Shown one piece after another: positions 24,842 through 34,900 of a stretch of DNA of 64,000 bases (positions are counted from its first letter, which is position 1; each line of letters begins with the position of its first letter). The notes below the pieces were generated by a model. That model worked only from the letters and a program-made list of their open reading frames with translations, searched no databases and was not told the DNA's origin. Origin of the DNA: an uncultured Sphaerochaeta sp. (GTDB lineage Bacteria > Spirochaetota > Spirochaetia > Sphaerochaetales > Sphaerochaetaceae); the NCBI RefSeq assembly GCF_963666015.1, contig NZ_OY762555.1, forward strand, positions 3,286,001-3,350,000. The letters are read 5' to 3'. Position numbers and translations under genes: made by a program.

Positions 24842-27800
24842 GTCGCACCCATCACGGGTGCGTGGATTGAAACCGTCAATGAATCCGTCCGTATCTGGGT
24901 GGTGGTAGTCGCACCCATCACGGGTGCGTGGATTGAAACAGCTGATATCTCAATATCTGTCGTGGTGCGGATGGTGTCGCACCCATCACGGGTGCGTGGA
25001 TTGAAACATGGTTGCCTCCGTAATGTTAACCGGCGCACGACCGTCGCACCCATCACGGGTGCGTGGATTGAAACTATCCATCACCTCACCCTCCTGTACT
25101 CACACTGGGTCGCACCCATCACGGGTGCGTGGATTGAAACAATCGATAACGTAAACGAAGTCGCAAATGGAATGGTCGCACCCATCACGGGTGCGTGGAT
25201 TGAAACTGTGAGGGAGTCGAGGCCGAGGGAGGTGAGGTTGGTCGCACCCATCACGGGTGCGTGGATTGAAACCACCAGCGTCTTAAGCCTATCCATATCA
25301 CGCTCGGGTCGCACCCATCACGGGTGCGTGGATTGAAACAACTCAATCGTGTTTCCGTTGACTAGAATTTTCCGTCGCACCCATCACGGGTGCGTGGATT
25401 GAAACTTGGAAGGACATACACAAAAGAAACTACGGGGTGGTCGCACCCATCACGGGTGCGTGGATTGAAACTACGAAATTACAGAGACTCCTGATCTGCG
25501 ACCTCAGGTCGCACCCATCACGGGTGCGTGGATTGAAACCAATTTGACGGCCATGTCTCACTAAAGGGATCATGTCGCACCCATCACGGGTGCGTGGATT
25601 GAAACAGTATGACTTCAACAAGCTACCGGCTGAACATTGGTCGCACCCATCACGGGTGCGTGGATTGAAACCCTGGTATCAAAATGGACATTTGATGTGT
25701 ACAACCGTCGCACCCATCACGGGTGCGTGGATTGAAACATTTAACAAATATAGAAAACTCAGTAGAAATCACGTCGCACCCATCACGGGTGCGTGGATTG
25801 AAACAAGTATCAAATGTAACTACATCGTGGGACACTATGTCGCACCCATCACGGGTGCGTGGATTGAAACGCCCAATCTCCGTACTCCTTGCCAAAGGAT
25901 AGACGTCGCACCCATCACGGGTGCGTGGATTGAAACATAATCACCGGAACCTATAACTACACAATTATCCGTCGCACCCATCACGGGTGCGTGGATTGAA
26001 ACAAGATAGAAACAAACAATTCCCAGACTGCCAGTGTTGTCGCACCCATCACGGGTGCGTGGATTGAAACGGCCATAGCATCAACATTTGTCGTGGTGAT
26101 GATAGGTCGCACCCATCACGGGTGCGTGGATTGAAACAGCCTTGCCTTTGGCGCCGAAGCAGCTCTTACGAGGTCGCACCCATCACGGGTGCGTGGATTG
26201 AAACCTCATCTTCCCACGCTCAAACTCAAAGACGTTGGTCGCACCCATCACGGGTGCGTGGATTGAAACTACTGGTTTTGTAGCAGGTCTTGGAGTTTGG
26301 ACGTCGCACCCATCACGGGTGCGTGGATTGAAACACCTGACGCCGGCTGAATGAGGACATTAAACAACGTCGCACCCATCACGGGTGCGTGGATTGAAAC
26401 ATCACTAAAGTTCTATATGGGTATCTTTCATCTTGTCGCACCCATCACGGGTGCGTGGATTGAAACACAGAGATATGCAAAGAAACCGGTATAGTCTATG
26501 GGTCGCACCCATCACGGGTGCGTGGATTGAAACAACACTCATAACTGTATCAATCACCTATGGGGGAGTCGCACCCATCACGGGTGCGTGGATTGAAACA
26601 TCAATAGTTGTCTGGAGAAGGGTATCTCTTTTTGTCGCACCCATCACGGGTGCGTGGATTGAAACATTCTGCCCGGCAGCATAATCTAGCGTATATGTAG
26701 TCGCACCCATCACGGGTGCGTGGATTGAAACCTTTTGGATTACCTTCCAAACCATCATCTTTCCGTCGCACCCATCACGGGTGCGTGGATTGAAACATAT
26801 TTACTCCTTTACTTCCACAAATTCTCCGTGTCGCACCCATCACGGGTGCGTGGATTGAAACTCTAGTAATTGCTCACATTGCTTACATGTTTTCCGTCGC
26901 ACCCATCACGGGTGCGTGGATTGAAACCCTGCCCGACCGCCGCCTGTATATCCATTGTCCCGTCGCACCCATCACGGGTGCGTGGATTGAAACATATCAA
27001 ACGGCCTGTATTCGCTCATCGTAATTTGTCGCACCCATCACGGGTGCGTGGATTGAAACTTCCCTTCTTCTACGTGCCTGGCAAGGACCTTGTGTCGCAC
27101 CCATCACGGGTGCGTGGATTGAAACCCAAACTCCAAGACTTGGTCAATCGGTTCTTACGTCGCACCCATCACGGGTGCGTGGATTGAAACCTTTTCGATG
27201 AGAAAAACGCTACCCCATCATCCAGTCGCACCCATCACGGGTGCGTGGATTGAAACATTGCAAAGCTCCTGCACGTGGTCGAAGAAATCCGTCGCACCCA
27301 TCACGGGTGCGTGGATTGAAACATTGCAAAGCTCCTGCACGTGGTCGAAGAAATCCGTCGCACCCATCACGGGTGCGTGGATTGAAACTGATATAGACCA
27401 GTGGCAGGAAAGCCGAAAGAGTGTCGCACCCATCACGGGTGCGTGGATTGAAACAGTGCTGACGTGGTAAGACTCGACCACTGGTTGGAGTCGCACCCAT
27501 CACGGGTGCGTGGATTGAAACTTCAGCAATGCATCCAACAGAAGATTGAAAGACGAGTCGCACCCATCACGGGTGCGTGGATTGAAACACGTTAATCGAA
27601 GGCTTGAAGGCACCAGCGGTGGGTCGCACCCATCACGGGTGCGTGGATTGAAACTCAAAGTACATGGTGTCACTGTAGAGGTGCTTGAAGTCGCACCCAT
27701 CACGGGTGCGTGGATTGAAACAACTTTCCCATTGATAGTACCTAGCTGATTTTCCGTCGCACCCATCACGGGTGCGTGGATTGAAACATCTGTCCGCTGT

Positions 27801-27920
27801 AAGTCTTTCGCCCTCGGTAGGCGTCGCACCCATTTCGGGTGCGTGGATTGAAACATCACTTGTGAGAAGGTGGAGAATGAGATCAGGCGTCGCATCTCGT
27901 GAAGGTTCGTGGATTGTCCC
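24842..27920 (+). CRISPR. Type I-C CRISPR array, 47 repeat units and 46 spacers
   Basis: The 32-bp repeat begins GTCGCACCCATCACGGGTGC and ends GTGGATTGAAAC, the standard I-C repeat. CGCACCC/GGGTGCG forms a 7-bp hairpin with loop ATCAC, the Cas5c target, leaving an 11-nt 5' handle. I counted starts from 24842 to 27889; the period is 65-68 bp, so spacers are 33-36 bp. Repeats 1-45 read as identical; repeat 46 (27823) has TT for CA in the loop only, and repeat 47 (27889) is heavily changed. Spacers at 27257-27290 and 27323-27356 are identical. crRNAs read on the plus strand, same as the cas genes. Confidence 0.98.
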
Positions 27921-28157
27921 AAAATTTTGTTAGACCACGACAGTTTTAGAACTTGATAGACCCACTAGCTTGAGGTACTAGTGGGAGAATCTTGTTCTGC
28001 CGCATTCTTTTGGGATATGTAGATCATTTGCAAATATAATCTACGCAATAATTGCGTAGATTAATAAACGTAAATGTTAATTCGCGGGGAATCTCATAGT
28101 GAGATTTGATTAAATAAGGTGTAAAAAATATTAAGTGTTAAAAATATAATAAATTAG
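27921..28157. other. Gene-free AT-rich stretch between CRISPR array and tRNA-Leu
   Basis: No convincing coding frame. It holds three inverted repeats: CCCACTAG/CTAGTGGG (27961-27985, 9-nt loop), the near-perfect palindrome at 28038-28062, and AATCTCA/TGAGATT (28090-28106, loop TAG). None is followed by a clear T-run on the plus strand. No transposase remnant is visible. Confidence 0.7.
28038..28062. repeat. 25-bp perfect palindrome
   Basis: AATCTACGCAAT, a central A, then ATTGCGTAGATT: 12-bp perfect arms. It could be an operator, a terminator remnant or a recombination site; nothing nearby decides this. Confidence 0.7.
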
Positions 28158-28241
28158 TGCCGAAAGCGGGACTTGAACCCGCACTCCATTGCTGAAAAGG
28201 GATTTTAAGTCCCTTGTGTCTACCAATTCCACCATTTCGGC
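28158..28241 (-). tRNA. tRNA-Leu (anticodon UAA)
   Basis: 84 nt, minus strand. The acceptor arms GCCGAAA and TTTCGGC pair; the anticodon loop CTTAAAA in an AGGGA/TCCCT stem gives UAA; GGTTCAAGTCC is the T loop; a long variable arm fits a class II tRNA. CCA is not encoded. It lies 5 bp after the stop of the 28720 gene on the same strand, so it may be co-transcribed. Confidence 0.97.
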
Positions 28242-28246
28242 TGGTG

Positions 28247-28720
28247 TTATCTATCATCCTCCGTATCTACCGTACGGGGGAGCACATTTGCCTCTGTCTT
28301 GATCGGTATCAGACGCTTGATAAACGGCTGTACCCCGACATAGGTCTTCTGGAACTCATCTTCACTCTCCTTGAGTGCTGCCTGCCAGGCGGCTCCAAAG
28401 CCAGGGCTATTGATCGTCAGTCGATCGACAGCAAGTTGGTAGACCTGCAGACGAGCGAGTTCTTTTCTTCCTGGTTTCTGTGAGTACGTGTTCATCGTGA
28501 TGCGGAGGTTCTCATTCTGCTTCTTCAGCTCTTCGTTTTGTTCCTTCAGCTTGGACAGACCTTCGCTTTCCAAGTCCATTCGGTCTGTCAGCATCCGCTT
28601 CAGCCGCTCGTTCTCCTTGTTTGCTGCAAGGATCTCCTTGTGCCGTTTAACGGACATGGTAACCACGAGGACAATAGCGAGTACTACGCCAACGCCGAGG
28701 CCGATTAGAAAGTTCTGCAT
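28247..28720 (-). CDS. Single-pass membrane protein with cytoplasmic coiled coil
   Basis: 157 aa from the ATG at 28720, chosen because GAGGAGATTCGC precedes it; upstream codons in the same frame are not supported. MQNFLIGLGVGVVLAIVLVV is one membrane helix, then residues about 30-80 form a charged coiled coil (KENERLKRMLTDRMDLESEG, LKEQNEELKKQNENLR). The C-terminal 70 residues are probably globular. No recognised family. Confidence 0.6.
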   Translation of the reverse strand: MQNFLIGLGVGVVLAIVLVVTMSVKRHKEILAANKENERLKRMLTDRMDLESEGLSKLKEQNEELKKQNENLRITMNTYSQKPGRKELARLQVYQLAVDRLTINSPGFGAAWQAALKESEDEFQKTYVGVQPFIKRLIPIKTEANVLPRTVDTEDDR

Positions 28721-28774
28721 GCGAATCTCCTCATCACAGGTCAAAAGGTACTGTAAGCGGGCAATTTTGTCAAA

Positions 28775-28816
28775 GGAGAAAGAAGATTGCGGTGCCATTT
28801 GACACCGCTTTCTCCT
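28775..28816 (-). terminator. Possible terminator after thrC
   Basis: GCGGTG/CACCGC stem (28789-28808), extended by GGAGAAA/TTTCTCC with a 7-nt bulge. On the minus strand the following T-run is weak, so termination is uncertain; on the plus strand TGTTTTTTTAC follows. Confidence 0.45.
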
Positions 28817-28822
28817 GTTTTT

Positions 28823-30046
28823 TTACTTGAATCGATTTCTGACCGCCTCTTTGCTGTTCTCGATTGCCTCTGGTATGGAGACTTTACCCTCAAAAACAGC
28901 CATATCCTTGAAGCCAGTACCGGTAAGTAAGCAACAAACTTCAACATCCTCACCAAACTTCTCTCTAAGCATTTCGCTATCAGCTCTAAGCGCTGCCCAT
29001 GCACAAGCAGCTGCAGGCTCTACGAAAATACCCGCTTCCTTGGCAAGCTCAAACTGAGCATCAAGGATCTCTGAATCATCCACCTCTGTTGCCCAGCCAT
29101 TACTCTCGTTGATGTACCTTACCGCCATTCTACCGTTAGCAGGGCTCTCTACGCTGATTGAATCTGCACGGGTGGTTGCCTTTGGCAGGTTGGTGAAATC
29201 ACCGCTCTTCCAAGCGGTGCTGATCGCATTGCTCTGCTTGCTCTGTGCACAAACAAGTTGAGGGACTTTCTCGATTAAACCAGCTTCCTTTAGGTCATAG
29301 AAGCCCTTGTAAACACCAGCGAAGATACAACCATCACCTACAGGTACATACACCACGTCTGGTACCTTACGCCCCAGCTGCTCGAAAAGCTCAATGGAAA
29401 CACTCTTCTTTCCTTCGATGGTCATAGGGTTGTAAGCAGTATTCCTGTTGATTCCTCCGAACTCATCGGTATAGGCAATGGAGAGTGCAAATGCATCGTC
29501 ATAGCTTCCCTTTACCGGAACAACAGTAGCCCCGTACAATACACTCTGCATCAGCTTATTCACTGGTGCGGTTGCCGGTACAAAGAGCACAATCTCAAGA
29601 CCATAGGCAGCACCTGCACAACTCATTGCAGCTCCTGCATTTCCCGTGGATGCCAAGGCAATCTTGTTCTGGTTATGATAAAGAGCCTGGGCAGCGATCA
29701 ATTGGCTTGCACGATCCTTGAAGGACCCTGAGGGGAGTGCACTGTCAAGCTTGCATGCCAAGTTCTTCAGTCCGTACTTGGTGGCAAGCCGTTTTGGTTT
29801 TGCTACAGGAGTCCCTCCCACAGGATAGACATCCTTGTCAGGGACCGGGTAGGGGAAGAAATCATACATAGAGACATGGTCCTGCTTTGCAAGTATCTCT
29901 ACATCTTCCTTATTCAATTTTACAATCACATTCCCTTTGGGAAATGAGGTGCCATCATTCTCTTTGGCACAGGAAGGGCATTGATAGAATACCTCATCCG
30001 TCTCATAGATTGATCCACAGTCACAACATTCATAGGTAAAACGCAT
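28823..30046 (-). CDS. thrC: Threonine synthase-type PLP enzyme with N-terminal zinc ribbon
   Basis: 407 aa. Threonine synthase converts O-phosphohomoserine to threonine. An N-terminal zinc-ribbon shows C7-x2-C10 and C23-x2-C26; the PLP Lys is K110 in LPSGSFKDRASQ, and STGNAGAAMSCAGAAYGL binds the cofactor phosphate. Preceded by AAGGAGGAACC. Same strand as the PLP gene at 30107-31573, with a terminator between, and both are divergent from the ygfK purine run. The zinc ribbon and context leave open a threonine-synthase-like lyase acting on a purine-derived amino acid rather than threonine synthesis; no other thr genes are nearby. Confidence 0.8.
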   Translation of the reverse strand: MRFTYECCDCGSIYETDEVFYQCPSCAKENDGTSFPKGNVIVKLNKEDVEILAKQDHVSMYDFFPYPVPDKDVYPVGGTPVAKPKRLATKYGLKNLACKLDSALPSGSFKDRASQLIAAQALYHNQNKIALASTGNAGAAMSCAGAAYGLEIVLFVPATAPVNKLMQSVLYGATVVPVKGSYDDAFALSIAYTDEFGGINRNTAYNPMTIEGKKSVSIELFEQLGRKVPDVVYVPVGDGCIFAGVYKGFYDLKEAGLIEKVPQLVCAQSKQSNAISTAWKSGDFTNLPKATTRADSISVESPANGRMAVRYINESNGWATEVDDSEILDAQFELAKEAGIFVEPAAACAWAALRADSEMLREKFGEDVEVCCLLTGTGFKDMAVFEGKVSIPEAIENSKEAVRNRFK

Positions 30047-30064
30047 GGTTCCTCCTTATCAAGA

Positions 30065-30091
30065 AAATGCCGGACACAAGGCCCGGCATTT
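30065..30091 (-). terminator. Terminator of the 30107 PLP gene
   Basis: AAATGCCGG/CCGGCATTT perfect 9-bp stem, 9-nt loop, followed on the minus strand by TCTTGA after the AAATGCCGG-complement T-run; 15 bp after the stop codon. Confidence 0.7.
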
Positions 30092-30106
30092 GTTGCTTTA
30101 CTTGAC

Positions 30107-31573
30107 CTATTTAGCCAAGACTTCCTTGTTGAACGCTTCGATCAACTCGTCAATCTGGTCAGCCATTTTGGGAATATCCTTCCAGTAGTTCTTATCATAC
30201 CACTGTGCATTGATTTCCTCATAGGTCTTGCCCTGCTGTTCAACCCAAGTATAGTACTTCAGGTTGTGTACAGCCAGACGATCGTAGTAGTTGAGTTCCT
30301 TCAGGTTGTCGATGCCCTGTGCGTGAGCACAAGCTGCAAGTGCGCGGATTGCTGCACTCTCGTCGAACTTGCCCTGGATCTCATCCTGCTCCTTCAAGCG
30401 GGAGGTGTACATCTCTGAGCTGTCGGTAAGGACTGTGATGATCACATCCTCTTCATCCATCTCATAGTACTTTGCCATCTTCATTGCTGCCAAGACATTG
30501 CCGATACCACTGATACCATAGAACTGCAACTCGTCGATGGCTTTGGAGTCAACGCCCATCTTCTTGAGGTACTTGATACCAACAGGATCATTGAACAAGC
30601 GATAGAGGTCCATGCAGTCCTGGTCATCAACTGCAGCGATCATATCGGTATTCTTTACATTGTGTACCCAGGGAACGTGCTTGTCTCCGATACCTTCAAT
30701 GCGGTGACCCCCAAATCCATTTCGCAGGAGGGTAGGGCACTGCAGTGCTTCAGCAGCCACAATCTTGAGATTGTGGAAATGTTCCTTAAGGAAATCGCCT
30801 GCAGCCAGTGTGCCGCCACTACCGGTAGCTGAAACATACCCGCGGACGTTCTCAGGGGCGACATTCTCTTTCTTGAGTGCTTCGAGGATTGCAGCTCCAG
30901 TTACCTTATAATGCCAGAGGTAGTTACCGAACTGGTCGAACTGATTGAAAATAACAATATTGTTGCCTCTTTCAGCATCAAGTTCATGGCACTTGTCAAA
31001 AATTTCCTTTACATTGGACTCACAGCCTGGGGTTGCAATCACTTCGCCTGCAACTTCTTTCAGCCAATTGAATCGTTCCTGGCTCATTTCTTCAGGAAGA
31101 ATTGCAATGGATTCACAGTTCAGGAGTGCACTGTTGTATGCACCACCACGGCAGTAGTTACCGGTGGAAGGCCAAACAGCCTGCTGGTGAACGGAGTCAA
31201 AGTTTCCAGAAACCAAAGCGGGAGCGAGACAACCATAGGTTGCGCCTACTTTATGAGCACCGGTAGGGAACCACTTGCCGACCAAGGCAAGAATTCTTGC
31301 CTTTACACCGGTAATTTCATGAGGTACTTCAATATAGTTAACACCACCGAAGGTTCCGCCCTGTTTGGTAGGTTCGTTATTCCAGGTAATTCTGAATAGG
31401 TTCGTCGGATCGACATCCCAAAGTCCTACATGGGTAAGTTTCTCTTTAATATCAGCAGGTACGGTTGAAGGATCCATCATCTGCTTAAACGTAGGAAGTA
31501 AAATGTTTTTCTCCCTACAACGTTGGATATTCTTTTTCCGTACTTCTTCATTGACATTCAAATTAATTAGCAT
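30107..31573 (-). CDS. Fold-type-II PLP-dependent enzyme (lyase/synthase-like)
   Basis: 488 aa. The PLP lysine is K108 in FPTGAHKVGATYG; STGNYCRGGAYN is the substrate Asn-loop and ATGSGGTLAAGD the phosphate-binding Gly loop, as in cysteine synthase, tryptophan synthase beta and ammonia-lyases. It is about 90 aa longer than YgeX (2,3-diaminopropionate ammonia-lyase). CCACGGAGGAATAGGC precedes the ATG. Divergent from ygfK, where other purine clusters carry ygeX. I infer a beta-elimination role on a purine-derived amino acid such as 2,3-diaminopropionate; this is not proven by sequence. Confidence 0.75.
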   Translation of the reverse strand: MLINLNVNEEVRKKNIQRCREKNILLPTFKQMMDPSTVPADIKEKLTHVGLWDVDPTNLFRITWNNEPTKQGGTFGGVNYIEVPHEITGVKARILALVGKWFPTGAHKVGATYGCLAPALVSGNFDSVHQQAVWPSTGNYCRGGAYNSALLNCESIAILPEEMSQERFNWLKEVAGEVIATPGCESNVKEIFDKCHELDAERGNNIVIFNQFDQFGNYLWHYKVTGAAILEALKKENVAPENVRGYVSATGSGGTLAAGDFLKEHFHNLKIVAAEALQCPTLLRNGFGGHRIEGIGDKHVPWVHNVKNTDMIAAVDDQDCMDLYRLFNDPVGIKYLKKMGVDSKAIDELQFYGISGIGNVLAAMKMAKYYEMDEEDVIITVLTDSSEMYTSRLKEQDEIQGKFDESAAIRALAACAHAQGIDNLKELNYYDRLAVHNLKYYTWVEQQGKTYEEINAQWYDKNYWKDIPKMADQIDELIEAFNKEVLAK

Positions 31574-31621
31574 GCCTATTCCTCCGTGGTGACACTTGGT
31601 TACTGTTTTTTAGATTAGTCA

Positions 31622-31649
31622 AGTATACCGTAATGAGAAAAAATGTAAA
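31622..31649 (-). promoter_or_regulatory. Promoter of the 31573 PLP gene
   Basis: Minus strand TTTACA (31649-31644), 16 bp, TATACT (31627-31622), about 48 bp before the start codon. The remaining divergent region to ygfK holds the GTTGC element and the ygfK promoter. Confidence 0.6.
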
Positions 31650-31854
31650 GAGAATATTCGTAAAAGTTGAATTTTTGAAAACTAATTTGCGTTAAGTGGT
31701 AGTTAGAATCGATAATACTAGCGAAAAGTGCGTTTTTTTCGATAGACATTGATGCTATACTCATACCAGAAGAGTTCCTTTTTTATATGTCATTGGCATT
31801 TGGGGATATACAAAGAATTTCAGAGAGGGTGTTCATCGTTGGTATGAAATGTTT

Positions 31855-31870
31855 GTTGCGAAATGTTGCA
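31855..31870 (+). promoter_or_regulatory. GTTGC tandem element upstream of ygfK
   Basis: GTTGCGAAATGTTGCA: two GTTGC half-sites exactly 10 bp apart. It ends 7 bp before the ygfK -35 box. The same arrangement occurs at 43176, 48787 and 53437. Confidence 0.65.
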
Positions 31871-31877
31871 AAAAATA

Positions 31878-31905
31878 TTGACTTCTCTTCAATCTGCATT
31901 AGAAT
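31878..31905 (+). promoter_or_regulatory. Promoter of the ygfK operon
   Basis: TTGACT, 16 bp, TAGAAT, about 50 bp before the ygfK start. The GTTGC tandem element sits just upstream of the -35, where an activator would bind. Confidence 0.7.
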
Positions 31906-31955
31906 GAGAAAGGGTCGGGTAGTGAACCCGGCGACACCTTTCGAAGGAGTGAGTA

Positions 31956-34900
31956 ATGGGAGACATTATGCGCCCAGTTCCCTTCACGGAACTTATTAGC
32001 CGTATCGTTGGTGAGTACAGAAATCACCATACCATATTCGGTATTGCCGAAGAACAATTTTATCATGAGAGCGGCAAGCACAGCCTGAACGTATTCTCCC
32101 AGAGTTGTGCCACACCCTGCGGGCCTGCTGCAGGCCCCCACACCCAGTTGGCCCAGAATATCATCGCAAGCTATCTTGTCGGTGGTAGGTTCATGGAGTT
32201 GAAGACAGTCCAGGTGCTTGATACCCTGGAGATTGAGAAACCCTGTATTGATGCACGAGATGAGGGATACAACGTTGAGTGGTCCAGTGAGTTTACCCTT
32301 CCCAAAGCATGGGACGAGTATGCAAAAGCCTGGATTATCCTGCATCTGCTGGAAGCAGTAATGCAGAAAGGAAAGTTCGAGAAACCTTCCTTTATCTTTA
32401 ACATGTCTGTTGGGTACAACTTGGAAGGCATCAAGACAGAGAAGATGCAGAAATTCATTGACTCCATGATCGATGCACGTAAAGATGAACGCTTTTCTGA
32501 GTACTTGCAGGAGCTGGAAGTGCTGATTGAAGAAGGGTTGTTTGAAGGCACTCCTTGGGAAGGGCTCGAAAAGAAGGTCAAAGGCATCAGTGAGAAGATC
32601 AGCTGGAATATCAGCCCATCGACTACGCTCAGCACGATGCATGGATGTCCTCCAAAAGAAATTGAAGCCATCTGCAGCTATATGCTGACAGAGAAGAAGG
32701 TAGACACCTTTGTAAAGCTCAACCCAACCTTGCTCGGATTTGATACGGTTCGTACAATACTTGATGATCTCGGGTTTGATTACCTTACCCTCAGCAGGGA
32801 AAGCTTTGAGCACGACCTGCAATACCCCGATGCAATTGCCATGTTGCATCGCCTGGTTGACCTCGCAAAGAAAGAGGGCAGAGGTTTTGGTGTAAAACTG
32901 ACCAACACCCTTGGATCAGTGAACGACCAGGGAGTACTTCCCGGCGGTGAGATGTACATGTCAGGCCGTACCTTGCTTCCTATCTCCACAACTGTGGGAC
33001 TCAAGCTCAGTAAGGAGTTTGACGGCAAACTCCCTATCAGCTACAGTGGTGGGGCCAATGCCTTTACGATCAAAGCATTATTTGAGAGTGGTATCAGGCC
33101 TATTACCCTGGCAACTGATATGCTCAAGCCAGGTGGCTACACCCGCATGAAACAGCTTGTGGAAATCCTTGAAGAGAGTGATGCCTGGAAGATGGATGGC
33201 ATTGATGTTGAGAAACTCGAAAAGCTCTCAGAGGATGCACGAGCGGGTAAGTATGCCGTAGCTGAAAAAGACTTCAGGGGAACTGATACCGTGAAGATTG
33301 GGGAGAAGCTCCCCCTCTTTGATTGCTATGTTGCACCTTGCCAGACTGCTTGTCCGATCCATCAGGACGTACCAGAGTATGTACAGCTTGTTGGCCAGGG
33401 CCGCTATGGCGAAGCCTTGGCAGTCATCTACGACAAGAACGCACTTCCCTCCATCACCGGTCACATCTGTGACCACCAGTGCCAACTGCACTGTACCCGC
33501 ATGGATTATGAGGGAGCAGTTCGTATCCGTGATATGAAGCGTATTGCAGTAGAGAACGGATTTGAGGAGTACAAGCAGCTCTGGGAAGGTCCAACTGACA
33601 AAGCTGAAATCAAGGCTGCAGTTGTTGGCTCAGGTCCTGCAGGACTTTCTGCGGCATATTTCCTTGCGAGAGCAGGTTTCGATACCGCGGTCTTCGAGAG
33701 GGAAGAGAGTGCAGGTGGTGTCGTTCGCCATGTCATCCCTGGATTTCGCCTTCCTGTGGAAGCAATTGAGAGTGATGTCGAATTCATCAAGGCTCACGGT
33801 GTACAGTTCAATTATGGAGTAGATGCAGAGAAAATGACCGTAGAAGCACTACGTGCTCAAGGTTACTCCCGTATCTTCTACGCAATCGGAAGTGAAGTGG
33901 ACAATGATATTCCCTTGCAGGGGGACCGGAGCAGGGTAAGACCCTCTCTCTCCTTCCTCTCTGCATTCAGGAAAGATCCATCAACCCTATCCCTTGGCAA
34001 GCATGTTGTGGTTGTCGGTGGTGGAAACACTGCGATGGACAGCGCACGAGCCGCTACCAGGATCAAGGGTGTTGAGAAGGTTTCGGTAATCTATCGAAGA
34101 ACCGAGAAGGAGATGCCGGCTGACCATGAAGAGTATGGAATGGCACAGGATGAGAATGTTGAGTTCATCTTCCTTGCAAATCCTGAACGCTTCGATGGCA
34201 ATATGCTCACTGTCCGAAAGATGGAACTCGGTGAAATGGATGCCAGCGGAAGACGAAGACCCGTGGCGACCGAAGAGACCTTCACCATTGAAGCAGACAC
34301 CATGATCACTGCAATTGGTGAACATGCCGATACTGAGAAGCTTACTTGGTACGGAGTGCCTGTCAACGAGAAGGGTTGGGCTAAGGCAGATGAGGAGACC
34401 AAGGAGTCTGAAGTTTCAGATGTATACGTCATTGGTGACGCACAGAGTGGCCCTTCTACTGTGGTAAGGTGTATCGCAAGTGCTCGTTCGGCGGTTGAAG
34501 CCGCCATCGACAAGGTGCTTGGTCCTGAAGAGGAAGAGCACGAACATGTGCACGATGAGCATTGTGACCATGACCACGAAGATGATGATGCATTTGAAGA
34601 AGAAGAGATGAGCGACGAAGAGAGGGTGCAGCTCGAAAAGGATGAGAATGAGTTCTTCGCAGACGTAACTGAAAAGAAGAGCAAAATTCTCTCTCCGAAG
34701 GAGTTCGGTGATAAGAAATTTGCAGCAACTGAGGCTGCTCGCTGTATGGAATGCTCCTACCTCTGTAATAAGTGTGTGGATGTATGTCCGAACCGCGCAA
34801 ACGTTGCAATTGATGTAAGGAATCTCGGGTTGTTTGCAGACCCCTTCCAGATTCTCCACCTCGATGCATACTGCAACGAGTGTGGCAACTGTGAAACGTT

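Noticed and set aside
24811..27922. Several open frames of 60-166 codons inside the CRISPR array, on both strands.
   Set aside because: They translate the repeat unit again and again (SHPSRVRGLK, APITGAWIE, NPRTRDGCD); this is an artefact of a 65-68 bp period.
28158..28241. tRNA-Leu as an attachment site for the CRISPR island.
   Set aside because: I looked for a copy of the tRNA 3' end near 16835-17000 and found none; there is no integrase gene.
31899..32849. 316-codon frame antisense to ygfK; also 41365-42282 antisense to xdhD and 9884-10714 antisense to fba.
   Set aside because: Long shadow frames opposite strongly coding, well-recognised genes; none has a promoter, ribosome-binding site or recognisable protein.
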